64,000 bases of DNA, taken from the NCBI GenBank assembly GCA_903813345.2, contig CAIIXF020000003.1:6037815-6101814 (forward strand). The letters are read 5' to 3'. Position numbers and translations under genes: made by a program. Below, in pieces: positions 1 through 11,100 of this stretch. The number at the start of each line of letters is the position of its first letter. The first letter of the stretch is position 1. The notes under the pieces were generated by a model that worked only from the letters and a program-made list of their open reading frames with translations, was not told the DNA's origin and ran no database searches. The stretch comes from Owenia fusiformis (taxonomy: Eukaryota; Annelida; Polychaeta; Sabellida; Oweniidae).

Positions 1-3000
1 GGTGTCGAAGTTACCCCACATGTCGAAGTTACCCCAAAACGGTGTCGACGTTACACCCCTTCGCCCTAGTTCTTATTCTTATTTGTCGTTATGGACACAA
101 ATTCCACTATATCTGGACTTACTAGGACGGAGAATATAGAGCACTGAATACACTGAGGTAAGAATTTATTACATGTGCGACAGCATGTAATTTTCATAGC
201 TATAGTTATTCTTTATTACTTCGGTCCAAAGCCTTCTCTATATTCCGGCTTTGAGGAGATTGAGCTGCCTTAGTATTATAAATATTGTAAATCATTGTGT
301 CACACGCACAGTAAATATGGCATAATAATATGAAATATACCTTTATGTATAGATTTGTAGAACATCAGCTCACATCCCCGTCTGAATCTATTGTTATATT
401 TGATTTCTTTAAGCGAGAATAATTTCAAATGTTATTCACGTCCAGAACCGGAAGCCATTTTTAGCTACAGCGAGAAAATTTCACCATGTGTCAAAACTCC
501 GAAATGAAATTTTGAAATATCTAAATCCAGACAAGCAACGCTTCATCCTAAATATGATTAATATTCTTAAAAATATTTATAAAATTTATTAAAAATGAGT
601 TCTAGGTGCGTGTAGGTGCGTGTAGCACAGTACATACGAAATCAATGAAGTTTCGTCTAGCTGTAAGCTAGAGACTCGAGTAAATTCTTTATGTTCCCCA
701 CTGTAAATCCAAGTTTAATGTGAGCGATAATACCGTGAATTTCATAATTTTAAAATTTCATTTTGCCATACGTATAGAATTACTCACCAAATGCTGCATA
801 ACTTGTCACCTTACGCATCTTTAACATACGTTGAATCGTTCTGCAAGTTTAGCACTTGGTATAATAGGCTCATATAATTCAAATACTTGATAGAAATGAC
901 AGAAATTTTCACAAAATATATTCACGGGAGCATTTCAACACGTCTTTTCAGAGACGCGTATTTTATTTTCACACTGCACGAAACAGTTGTTAATCCCGGG
1001 ACGCACTCCACCCCTGACAGTGAACAGAGACTTCTGACACGGCCACACGCACGGGAATGCATCATTCCAGCACAACCAAAGTTCGATAATACAATTCACT
1101 ATACTAAAGTTGGCTCCATCAAGACAAATCCTGATAGTGTAGGATCGGTTGTGCTTTAGTAGAATTTATAAAAGCTAAACTAATGTGTAGAATTGCATGA
1201 AATCCCTGCACCCCCCCCCCCACCCCCATTCTAGTTCATCTTGACTTGAACATACAAGACTACTCAATGACTTCTCACGGCCCCAACCCTGTTTTCTCAG
1301 AAGCAATTCTTGTACCAGGCAGTTAATGTTACAATCAGCCCTGTGGTTGCCACCAAGTGAAACCTGAAACAACAACAGAAACATGATACCATGAGGAACT
1401 GTACCCAAAATATGTGAACCACACGTACCAAGTGAACAACAGGGACTGATCATTTTCTTCAACATTTGTAAATATTGAATGATATAATTTTGTTAACCTT
1501 CTCCATAAATTTTTGATTTTCCATTGATGGAATGATAGGCATTAATTTATAAATATAATATTTATTTCATTTTGCTAAAAGCAATAGCTCAATAGCTAGC
1601 TGTTCTAGATTGATTGCGCAGTATAATACCAAAGTTTAAGTACAATTCGATCGACATAAATCCCACGATGATGACCTAAACAAACGCTTTCTGTTATTAG
1701 TAAAGTTGGGTTCAAATAGTGGGAATATTCGTAGAGAATTGTTTAGCATACAATGATAAGACTATCTTTACAACAATGAATTGTCATTGCGGCCAATCTC
1801 AATAACACACCACGCACTGGATCGATGATATGGAGTTCAACATATCTCAAGAATTATGTATACAACATTTAAAGTTGAAAAAGACAAAAACAGCAACATA
1901 TATGACTAAAGGTGAGTAGACATATTCAGTTTATAAAATGAATAGCGCATATAATATATTATCACTTATACAAGAAGTACATCCTATTTTTTATTAATAT
2001 GACTCGGAATCGACAACGAAAACGTAAAAAGCTAAGATTTTATATGCTTAATGCTTTTGAATGATAAGAGTTTTGCTGAACTCGTACTCACATCAGGGGT
2101 AGACCCTAGACGGGTGGGATTGGGAGCCTAAACGGGTATGGTTTGCATCCTATTCCTATCCACTAAGTACCTTAATAGGCTACCTTTCCATGCATGGTTC
2201 ATAGCCTTGCCCAATTCAAGTCGGTATTATTTACTTATCTGATCTTGAATTACTACCCATAATAGAAATCATAAGTTAAAGAGACCGACTTGGCCAAGGC
2301 TACATGGTTCACTACACTGTCAATATTTATCATTGTTGTAGAACTAGAAGTTATTTTAAATTGTATTTGTACAGGTAAATATGTTACGGAAGAATAAAGT
2401 TGCAAATATGGATAAAACATGTCAGGATAACCTAATATTAACCTAAATAACAAGTATGTCATGTAGTACGTCCAAACTGGAAACAGTCATAATTTTGATG
2501 ACGTACATTTATTCAAGTTGACTTGTAAGCAAAACTCGTAATACAACAGTGCGTATTATATCAGGTTACCTTATTTTCAAGGCAATTATCGAAAAACAAA
2601 ATTAAAAACAACACCAGGCATTCGTAATCAGATAAACTGAAATAAAAAAGATAAAGTTTATGTCTAAAAGTTGCGTAAAAGTTATCCAAATTGAAAAGAT
2701 TTAAAGTTTGGGCACTGCGAGAATGACCAAGTTTTCGGATGAAATTATTTGGAAGGATACAACACCTAACTTATCCATAATTCATCATAAAGAGGCGGCC
2801 ATGATCTGGCATATCAGGTCTCGTTGTGTTTTGTAAACATCCAAGGCCACACATTGTCCAAGACACTCTCTTTTATAAGGCATTCTGTGGTTTGAACTGA
2901 ACGCGCTATTGTTGCATTAGCATTAAAAATTGGAATAAAAATCGTTAGAGTGATACTCATAGAATTAGCAACAATTTTTTATCTCATCTTATTTTCATGT

Positions 3001-3994
3001 ATACAAATAATATATACTTGTCTATGTAAGGCAATACGGAGGTTTTGATATTCTTCTTGGCAAAAATACCCTGGCAAAAATAAAAGGTCTAGGAGATATA
3101 TTTACTTGCAATATTTTCAGCATTTTTATCAGTTATATATTAGATCGCATTTTACCACGGACAAATGCTCTTGAGTGTTATGTGATGTGAAATAGCGATT
3201 CCAGGAATGAGTTTATATTGAACCAGGATGTTCAATTCTGAGACACGATGGTAAGGAGATGCCAATGGAAGACGAATCAGCGTTGACAATAAAATAAAAG
3301 AACAAAGTTTTTGAAAATGACAAAATCGAAAATTAACATAGACTGCATATTTCAGATGAGCATCAAAACAAAATCTAATGCAAACAAACAACAATGTGGG
3401 GACATAAGGGCTATGTAGAGATTAAACAGCCAGCAAAGCTAAGAGGAAAGGCGTTGGGCAGGGTATGTATCACGAATCTCAAAAGAATCACGTATCGTGT
3501 GTCCTAAATATTCCCCATGTTTTATTTAAAGCTAGCATCAATCATTCCAGATCGCCTCGTACGTAATATTTCACATTGCATGGTACATTTGGATATCGTG
3601 GCTTGCTTTTCTGAGTATCAGGTGATTTTAAAGTTTATCTGTTATTTTATCCTATTTAATCATGGTTTGTTTTGAGTTGATCATTCTTTAAATTTTGTCT
3701 TTGCATTTATGTATTTGTCAGTTGTACGTCCCTTCTGCTGAATTTATCATAAATATGCATGGAACAAGACTTCTCATATAAGCTTAATGTTTTGCCCCGA
3801 CCCTTGTTAGCTAGCAATACTGAATACATAAGCACACATTTAGTCAATCATTAATAATTTATATCAGTAGCCTAATACTAACAAAAATAGTCTAAGAGAA
3901 TGTGTTATCAGAGAAGTACTATCAGGTAAAGGTCAAGAGGAAAATCTATCAATACTTTAAATAAACGTCTCGGTAAGTGAGGCCCGGTAAGTGA
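1..3994. other. Gene-poor AT-rich region
   Basis: No coding exon could be supported on either strand. The first 60 bases carry repeats of the type GTCGAAGTTACCCC. Positions about 80-170 resemble a second stretch at about 55,050-55,135: both share TTATGGACACAAATTCCA and then GAGCACT and a CACTGAG/RTAAGA end. This is a dispersed repeat or a shared non-coding exon. Short open frames (887-1159, 2253-2462 minus, 3152-3394 minus) have no recognisable domain and no splice context. A poly-C run lies near 1208-1220. Confidence 0.6.
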
Positions 3995-4068
3995 GGCCCG
4001 GTAGCTCAGTTGGTTAGAGCGTCGTGCTAATAACGCGAATGTCGTGGGTTCGATCCCCATCCGGGCCA
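3995..4068 (+). tRNA. tRNA-Ile (anticodon AAU), copy 1
   Basis: A complete 74-nt cloverleaf with no intron. The acceptor GGCCCGG pairs with CCGGGCC and is followed by discriminator A. The D arm is GCTC..GAGC, the anticodon stem TCGTG/CGCGA encloses loop CTAATAA (anticodon AAT), and the T arm GTGGG-TTCGATC-CCCAT is intact. A TTTT follows within about 5 nt, fitting a Pol III terminator. The 5' flank contains a partial duplicate of the tRNA start (GGCCCGGTAAGTGA just before the real start). The same GGTAAGT-rich flank precedes copy 2, so the copies arose by duplication of a longer segment. Confidence 0.96.
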
Positions 4069-4260
4069 TACAGTTTTGGTTTTGCAGTACTCTGCGTCAG
4101 CAAAACCTAAAAAATAAGAAAAGATCATTGTGCATTGACATTTGGAAATATATACTGCACATGAATAACATTTGTTTATCTTGGATTGCTTCAAAGGCTA
4201 ATAAAGTGTGTAGCCTCTTATATTCAGGTTGATGCTTCTCTCATAGTATTTTCAAAAAGA

Positions 4261-4514
4261 TTAACATATGGCTGAAATTCTTTAAATTACAAGAGGGCTT
4301 ATTGCACAAAAAACTAAATAATCTGAAATATACAAATGATATTCATGTACAATATGAATATACCTTTGCTCAATGGTCTCCTGATTAACATGGCTGAAAT
4401 TCTTTAAATTCCAAGAGGGCATAGGCTTTATTGCACAAAAAAACTAAATACTCTGAAATATACAAATGACATTCATGTACAATATGAATATACCTTTGCT
4501 TATTGGTCTCCTGA
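4261..4514. repeat. Tandem duplication of about 124 bp (two copies)
   Basis: Copy 1 (4261-4384) and copy 2 (4385-4514) share GGCTGAAATTCTTTAAATT, TTGCACAAAAAA and ATATGAATATACCTTTGCT in the same order. Differences are a few substitutions and a short insertion (CATAGG region) in copy 2. No gene overlaps it. Confidence 0.9.
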
Positions 4515-5010
4515 TTTCTTATTTCTTGGGGTTCTACGCAATAAAACAGTGAAATGCATGGGCTGCAGAAAAAGCATAATGAGTTTGACCAAACGGAATT
4601 CCCTCCCAAGTAATCCAAGTTTTACTTCAAAAAAAATAAACAAAGGTTACAGCCGATAGAAATTGGTATCAAAATTATCATGGATATAAGCTAGAAACAA
4701 TTTATCCCATCAATCAACATAATCGCTCTGCTGAAACAACCACATGCTAAAAAACTTACTTGTCATGCAAAATATCTTAACCCTTTTTCATTCATAAAAA
4801 TAGCGAATATAAACCTTGATGACGGAAATCAGATTAAAAGGGTCTTTGCTATCATTGGCACACCTGGCCATTGGTCAGGTGCGGAATCACTATCAAGAGA
4901 TTTCGGAGATATAATTTTTTTAATACTGTGGCTGTAAGTGTCCTATGACCTTGCGCCCTTGTTAATATCAACGTAAAAATTACCGAAGTCATAGAAGAAT
5001 ATGACTCATT

Positions 5011-5551
5011 CACTGCTACCCACCTAATTACACAGACGTATCGTCGGTGTATCATGGCGGAACTTCCTCCGGGACTAGGTTTCGGTAAGATTTTTTTATT
5101 TCCCGATTTACACCTACTTATAAGTCACGTTGTGGATAATAATTTGGCTCGAAGTTAAGGAAGATAGTCTAGTTTGAGAAGGTGTCGATGGTTTTAGGTT
5201 TTATATGTTAACAAAGACACAATTCACGTATTTAGTCCCTCGCTTTTCTTACACTGACGATCGGCATTAATATTGCCAATATTAAAACTGACATTGGTCG
5301 TTCGTCAGTGTAAGAAAAGCGAGGGACTAAATACGTGAATTGTGTCTTTGTTAACATATAAAACCTAAAACCATCGACACATTCTCAAACTAGACTATAT
5401 TCCTTGACTTCAAGCCAAATTATTATCCACAACGTGACTTATAAGTAGGTGTAAATCGGGAAATAAAAAAATCTTACCGAAACCTAGTCCCGGAGGAAGT
5501 TCCGCCATGATACACCGACGATACGTCTGTGTAATTAGGTGGGTAGCAGTG
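5011..5551. repeat. Large near-perfect inverted repeat, 250-bp arms
   Basis: The left arm (5011-5260) and right arm (5302-5551) are reverse complements with only a few mismatches, around a 41-nt spacer that itself contains TAATATTGCCAATATT. Each arm carries, outward to inward, a start-like ATGGCGGAACTTCCTCC followed 14 nt later by a good splice donor (GGTTTCG/GTAAG). A potential first exon encoding MAELPPGLGFG is therefore present once per strand, diverging toward the centre. The reading phase at that donor (phase 1) does not match the next DOK exon at 8169, so it was not used as exon 1 of that gene. It could be a foldback transposon or a recent inverted duplication of a promoter/first exon. 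Confidence 0.93.
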
Positions 5552-5960
5552 TCAACCTCACTGTGATTTTGCCGTGTGCGAGAAATAAATGAACGAATGC
5601 GTTTTAGCCAAACAAGCTTAATTTTAAATCTCTTTTATGCCAACGAGACAATCATATTAAAATAAGCCATCGAGGTCAGCTGATTGGACTCTAATTTTAG
5701 TTCAGACTTCCCGACGTTGGATGAAATGTACAAAATACCAATTGTTCGTGAACCGAAATATTTCATCTGGTCCGGAAAATCAGTTTGTCAAAGCGTTGTC
5801 ACCACGAACGTCTTGAGCACAAGCGTCGATTCCCATCCGACCTTATATGTTGGACAACTTTTTGAACCGACTTTTATCTAAACGTAATTTCCTGACCAAT
5901 TTCATATGAACACGGTTCCATCCGGCGAAAGGCCCCGAGACAGATGTCGACTCGATTTTT

Positions 5961-6104
5961 TTTATCGGAGTGGCTCCAGGACCGACAATTGTCGGTGCTG
6001 GAGACTGTCCAGGGGTATTTGCTGGGGTACCGTTTATCGGAGTGGCTCCAGGACCGACAATTGTCGGTGCTGGAGACTGTCCAGGGGTATTTGCTGGGGT
6101 ACCG
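5961..6104. repeat. 72-bp tandem duplication
   Basis: Two adjacent essentially identical 72-bp units (5961-6032 and 6033-6104), each containing the 16-nt palindrome ACCGACAATTGTCGGT and GGGGTATTTGCTGGGGTACC. The third palindrome at 6101 marks the start of another partial unit. Open frames across it on both strands exist because the unit is a multiple of three; they are not taken as genes. Confidence 0.9.
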
Positions 6105-7317
6105 ACAATTGTCGGCACTCTATCGTCACCTATTAGTGCCAGATAGAGAACCGACAATTGTCGGTACGCAATTGGCTGCTACGTGTTTTTGCTAGAGAGC
6201 CGACAATTTCATAAATAATTCCACTACTTTTACACTTTGAAATAACCTCATCACTGGTAGTCTAGTGGTTAGCGAGCACGACTCGAACACCCTCGGTCCC
6301 GAGTTCGAATCCCGACAAGACCTACTTTTTTCTTTTGAGGGGGGCATAGTGCTTCTTTTGCAGTATGGAATCGTACAGGCATTAACTTGTAGTGAGCCAT
6401 AATTTATTTCGACAAAAATTGATTCAACTTCCATCAAAATTGTCCTACAAGCTTCGATTAAAAAACATTTTAAAGCTCTTTTCTTGTCCTATCTAATGGG
6501 TCGATATATACAGTTAGGGGAGGGGATGCTTTCGCCCCCGTCGCTCCCTACCCTTACTACGACATTGCACAGGAGAAATATCTCATTTGGAATATATCAC
6601 TGTTTACTTTGCGTTTGGTAGCTCTCTCATGCGAGTTGGAATCGTGGCCATTAACTAAGGGAGCCAAATGCAACTTCCATCAAAAATTGTGCTATAAGGT
6701 GTGAGTACCGTAATCCAACACCAAATTCGAAAATTCATAACAATACTTTGCACATATGGCGTTCGTGACCAACTATGAAACGCTTACCCCCCCCCCCCCC
6801 CATAGTGTTATATATCAAAATGCACCTGTCCATATAGGGGTTCGATTGACCTACATCAAATTATAGGGAGTCAGGCTACTTTTTGAGATATCAGCGTCCG
6901 TTTATTGTAACTCGCGTTTGCTACCACTTCCTCAATTCTGATATGAAGGGCAAACGCGTAGTAAACATGCTCACGTTCGGAACTATTTTGACCTACATCG
7001 CTATATATTTTCGTAATTCAAAAATCAACCCTACCATTCCCTGTTCCCGGGCTACCATTTTTTTACTGGGTTTGGTAATCCCCGGGTAACCGGGGCTAAT
7101 GCCCTCCCCGGGTTTTGCACTTGTTCCCAAAATATCCGTATGATATCTGAAATATCCCCCCGCGCATTGCGCATGCGCCAGAAAATTCGAAAATCAATAT
7201 TTGTCGGTCCTCTAGCGTGTAAACACAGCATATCTCCCGTACCGACAATTTATTTGTCGGTCCTCTAGCGTGCCACCACATCAGAGTCTAGAGTACCGAC
7301 AATTGTCGGTACTCTAG
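5981..7317. repeat. Cluster of ACCGACAATTGTCGGT palindromes
   Basis: The palindrome or a close form occurs at about 5981, 6053, 6101, 6150, 6200, 7195, 7241, 7256 and 7295. The last sits in a perfect 30-nt palindrome (7288-7317) beginning CTAGAGTACCGAC. Half sites facing each other at about 6191 (CTAGAGAGCCGACAA) and 7197-7217 (TTTGTCGGTCCTCTAG) could be the termini of one ~1-kb element, with shorter relatives packed head to head. No protein-coding exon is visible between them. Confidence 0.6.
6250..6323 (+). pseudogene. tRNA-like sequence (degenerate tRNA or SINE head)
   Basis: It contains a recognisable A-box/D-arm (GGTAGTCTAGTGGTTAGCG) and B-box (GAGTTCGAATCCC) at tRNA spacing. Acceptor and anticodon stems do not pair properly and no unambiguous anticodon can be read. 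It is most like a tRNA-Glu/Asp-derived relic or the 5' part of a SINE. Confidence 0.45.
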
Positions 7318-7384
7318 CCTTTACGTTTTTTATACATGTTCGCGGGGCATATCATGCCAGCTTAACATGGAGCTCGGTAAGTAA

Positions 7385-7458
7385 GGCCCGGTAGCTCAGT
7401 TGGTTAGAGCGTCGTGCTAATAACGCGAATGTCGTGGGTTCGATCCCCATCCGGGCCA
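7385..7458 (+). tRNA. tRNA-Ile (anticodon AAU), copy 2
   Basis: Identical in the mature region to the copy at 3995-4068: same acceptor, loop CTAATAA and T arm, 74 nt. The 5' flank GGTAAGTAAGGCCCG resembles that of copy 1. TTTT lies 3-4 nt after the gene. It sits between the palindrome cluster and a hAT-like element. Confidence 0.96.
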
Positions 7459-7500
7459 TACCTTTTCGCCAAAGTTTCATTTTAATACTGTGGCTGCGAG

Positions 7501-8046
7501 TTATCCCGTTCACGGACTATAGTCCTGCACTGATCGCATTCATTTGCCTGTACGATTACAACTTGGGAGAATTATCTACGCCCCTTACACTTAAGATACC
7601 TACCTCAATGCATTATAGAACTCAAGATGTAACTTCTAATATATTGGAACCGCCGATTGTCTGGGTATATCGGCAGAACGGGAACATTTTCTCTTTTTCA
7701 TCGAGAGAGATTCCATCACTTTTCAAAATGGCGGTTGGATTTAAAAGGGGAATCCCCCGTTTGGCTGTCCCGGATGTAGCCCGGAAGTACCAATATGGAG
7801 GAATTTGACGGTTGAAATAAGTTAAATGTTACACGCAAATATTGCGATCAAAAACGAAAATGTCTTCGTTCTGCCGATAAACCCAGACAATTGTGGATTC
7901 AACTACACGAAAAGAATGCTAAATTACCAAGGAATCTATTGAAGTAGGTATCTGAAGTGTAAGATCAGTAAAAAATTCTCCCATGTTGTAATCGCACAGG
8001 CAAAAGATTGAGATGTTCACAGGACCATAGTCCGGGAACGGGATAA
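7501..8046. mobile_element. hAT/P-type MITE, 546 bp, with 8-bp target duplication
   Basis: The flanks carry an 8-bp direct repeat GCTGCGAG (7493-7500 and 8047-8054). The element starts TTATCCCGTTCACGGACTAT and ends with the reverse complement of a near-identical sequence. The arms continue as an imperfect inverted repeat almost to the middle, for example ACCCAGACAAT and CGTTCTGCCGATA facing CGGCAGAACG. An 8-bp duplication is characteristic of hAT and P superfamilies. A related empty site occurs near 4920-4950, where TAATACTGTGGCTG runs directly into AGTGTCCTATGACCTTG. There is no transposase, so it is non-autonomous. Confidence 0.85.
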
Positions 8047-8168
8047 GCTGCGAGTGTCCTATGACCTTGTTTGTTTCTTGAGCCTGAACATTCATATGGT
8101 TTGACTGTTTTGTTGTTTTAAATGGGTATCTTTACGTGTCAAATTTAATTATAAGTTTGTAATTTTAG

Positions 8169-11100
8169 GTATGGAAACGCAAATGGATTATCATACATCG
8201 AATGAACGATATTTCAACCAAGAAATCAGTCGCAAAATTGGAAATTTTCAACACAGCCGAAGATGAACCTAAACCAAAGTACGAAAAGACAGTCTTGTAT
8301 CTAGAGAACGTTTCCGTCATTCGGAAAACGAAATCGCGCACACACCCATACGCATTCGAAGTGTGCGATGCGGTTGGGTGCCTGCTCTATCTCGCCGGGG
8401 AGAGTGAGACAGATTCCCAGACCTGGATATCCAAGTTGAGGCAAATATTTTGGCCGAGTAAAGATTCGTCAACTCTAAAACTTGGAACAGGTAACTTACA
8501 TTTACGCACCTTGATCAGCTTTTAATGATCATTTTTCTCATTTTGATTTTAACATTACCACTGAATAGAAATATTTTAGTTTAGATAGTGTATTCGTAAA
8601 AAGAAAGAGCTTGGTCACTTTCAAATGGCCTTTGTGATCTCAAATGAATAGGCTACGAGTACAATTCCTCAATGATTTGATTTATGGATGCAATTAGCCT
8701 CTACTGGGTAATCAGCTCAGGAAACAGAACATAAACTAAGTATATGTTTCAGATACCTGCTTTCCTGTTGCCCTCGTAGACAACGCTCATTCCGAGAGGC
8801 TAGGGTTTAATGGAAACTTCATCTTGGGGATCTTCCCCACGTCTCTCAAGCTCTTCAAGCCGGACGACGGGAGCCTGATCTTTCAATTGCAGATGGGAGC
8901 TCTCAGAAGATTCATGATCGAGGACAAATGCCTGCCCGTCGACCAAATGTCGATACTGAAAATACAAGAAGGACCGTAAGTATAAGCTTAATTATTGCGA
9001 CGGAATTTCTGAAAGGCTACTAAACACTAACAGAAAACAAGGAAATGATATGTATTAATGCTTCTCTTATTTATTACTGATCAATCCAGTATAAATCTCA
9101 TGATGATAATAAATATAATATACTCCCTAATACATAATCCCTACATAATAAAACATAAACATATATGTATCGAAAAACAAACACTGACCGGTGACCATAT
9201 ACATTCACATAGAAAAGGGCAGGTAATTCATTTTACATTAAATTAATTTTAATTATCACTACCGTAGTTTTGAGATATCACTACTAATATTCAATATAGG
9301 CTATGTACCTTTAACGTATTTCAAAATGTTGCCAGTTATGCATTGACGCATATGATATATGTAACTTGAATATTGTTCTTTGAACCTCTTATATCTGTGA
9401 GTGTTATGTCATTCCTACTTGTACATAGAGTTAGAGTCGGCGTAATTGCCGTATAAAGATAAGTTTATACTTAAACAATCTCAGACTACAATCCAGTTTG
9501 ACATTGCACTAAATAGTACTCTTCTAGTTTGTATTTAATTACATCATTGATAAGTAATTGCACTTAGTCCCGGGAGATTAACCGACTAACGAATTGTTTA
9601 CGAACACGAAAAAATGTCATAAATAATCTATGATTAAATCATATAAGGATAAAATAAATTGTAAAAAATAAATTTGTATTCTTATGATCACATATACACA
9701 TGATCATTTAAACATGAGACTGAACGAAACATATTACCTGTTTATCGGTAGTTGCATTCATCGGCCCTTTGGCTTAGCGGTTAAAGCGCCTGTCTAGTAA
9801 ACAGGAGATCCTGGGTTCGAATCCCAGAAGGGCCTATTTTTATCCTATCATATGTTTTTTTAATTATCCCCATAACTTTTATTTTTATGAATGAAATAGA
9901 AAATGAATGATAATTCACATGGTAATATCAAAAATGACATGAAATGATTTTAGGATTCTTTCAAATGGAATTTTTTGTGCGATATATTAATAATTTAGTT
10001 ATTTACATTCACCCTTCCTGTTGGGGTCGCACATAGGTAACTTTTTCAAAATACAACTCAAACAAAAACTCATAAAGGGTTTTCAATGCTTTGATATATT
10101 TCTAATTCCCAGGTAAACAAGCATTCAAAAATACTTCAGATTAAAATCCACGTAATTGTTCTTGAAAATTTAGGTTCCTTTACCATGGCGTGATTTTCAA
10201 GCCACGCGTTGCCTCAAATGTTTGGGTTACTAATTTTCCATTTATTGCATGATTCTATAAAGCTTGGACATATTACGCTAGGAAATTAAAGAACTTATTG
10301 CAACTGAAACCCAGGAATGCACTTTTTAATCATTTTAAACGTATTACTAAATCTCAGATTTTCAAGGTCATATCTGTCAACTTTCGTAGAGGAGTTTCAT
10401 CATTGGACTTCAGAAATGAATTCGACTTGAAAGGAATAAAAGTTCACCTTCCAGGAAACATAATAATCATCATCAAATTACGCAATATTTGTATACACGT
10501 ATTACAACTTCCAGTCCATAACATTGATTTAATGCGCCGGTCCCTCAACCATGGCCCTTTGGCTTAGCGGTTAAAGCGCCTGTCTAGTAAACAGGAGATC
10601 CTGGGTTCAAATCCCAGAAGGGCCTATTTTAATGCTTTAAAACTAAAAATATGATATTTTTACATCGTATTATATTCAAGAATTGTCATGGTTATATGTT
10701 ATGTACTATTGTTTTGTAATTTACTGAATCATTGTGAAATGATTCGGTTTCTGCATAACTTGTACTTTGTTCTGTAAAATTATTGCCAAAATTATTTCTT
10801 GTTTGTCAATTGTCCAACGTTGATTTTATTTAAACATCCAAGACATACTATACTTTTAACATAGCGTGTAGCTTGATACATGGTGACTATCCAGGCCCCA
10901 TATAATATATCGCGAACAAGTTCCCACTGGCATCGCGAGCAATGAGCTCATGTTAGAAGTGGTGCCTTGAGAGATGTGATAAAATATAGTTATAGTTGAA
11001 GAACGTCGTTGCCCTGTAATTGAAATAGTCATTGTACTATGAAATAAATTTGTATTTTCACATCTAAATTTTCATAGAAAATGTTATATTTCAATTTTAT

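Noticed and set aside
887-1159. 90-codon frame near the left edge
   Set aside because: No domain, no flanking splice or promoter logic; composition like surrounding non-coding DNA.
5054-5084. MAELPPGLGFG as exon 1 of the DOK gene
   Set aside because: The donor is phase 1 while the exon at 8169 requires phase 0, and the phase-0 reading of the same exon contains a stop. It may belong to something else.
5843-6195. Overlapping open frames on both strands with internal peptide repeats
   Set aside because: They read through a 72-bp tandem duplication (a multiple of three), which keeps all frames open; no protein family recognised.
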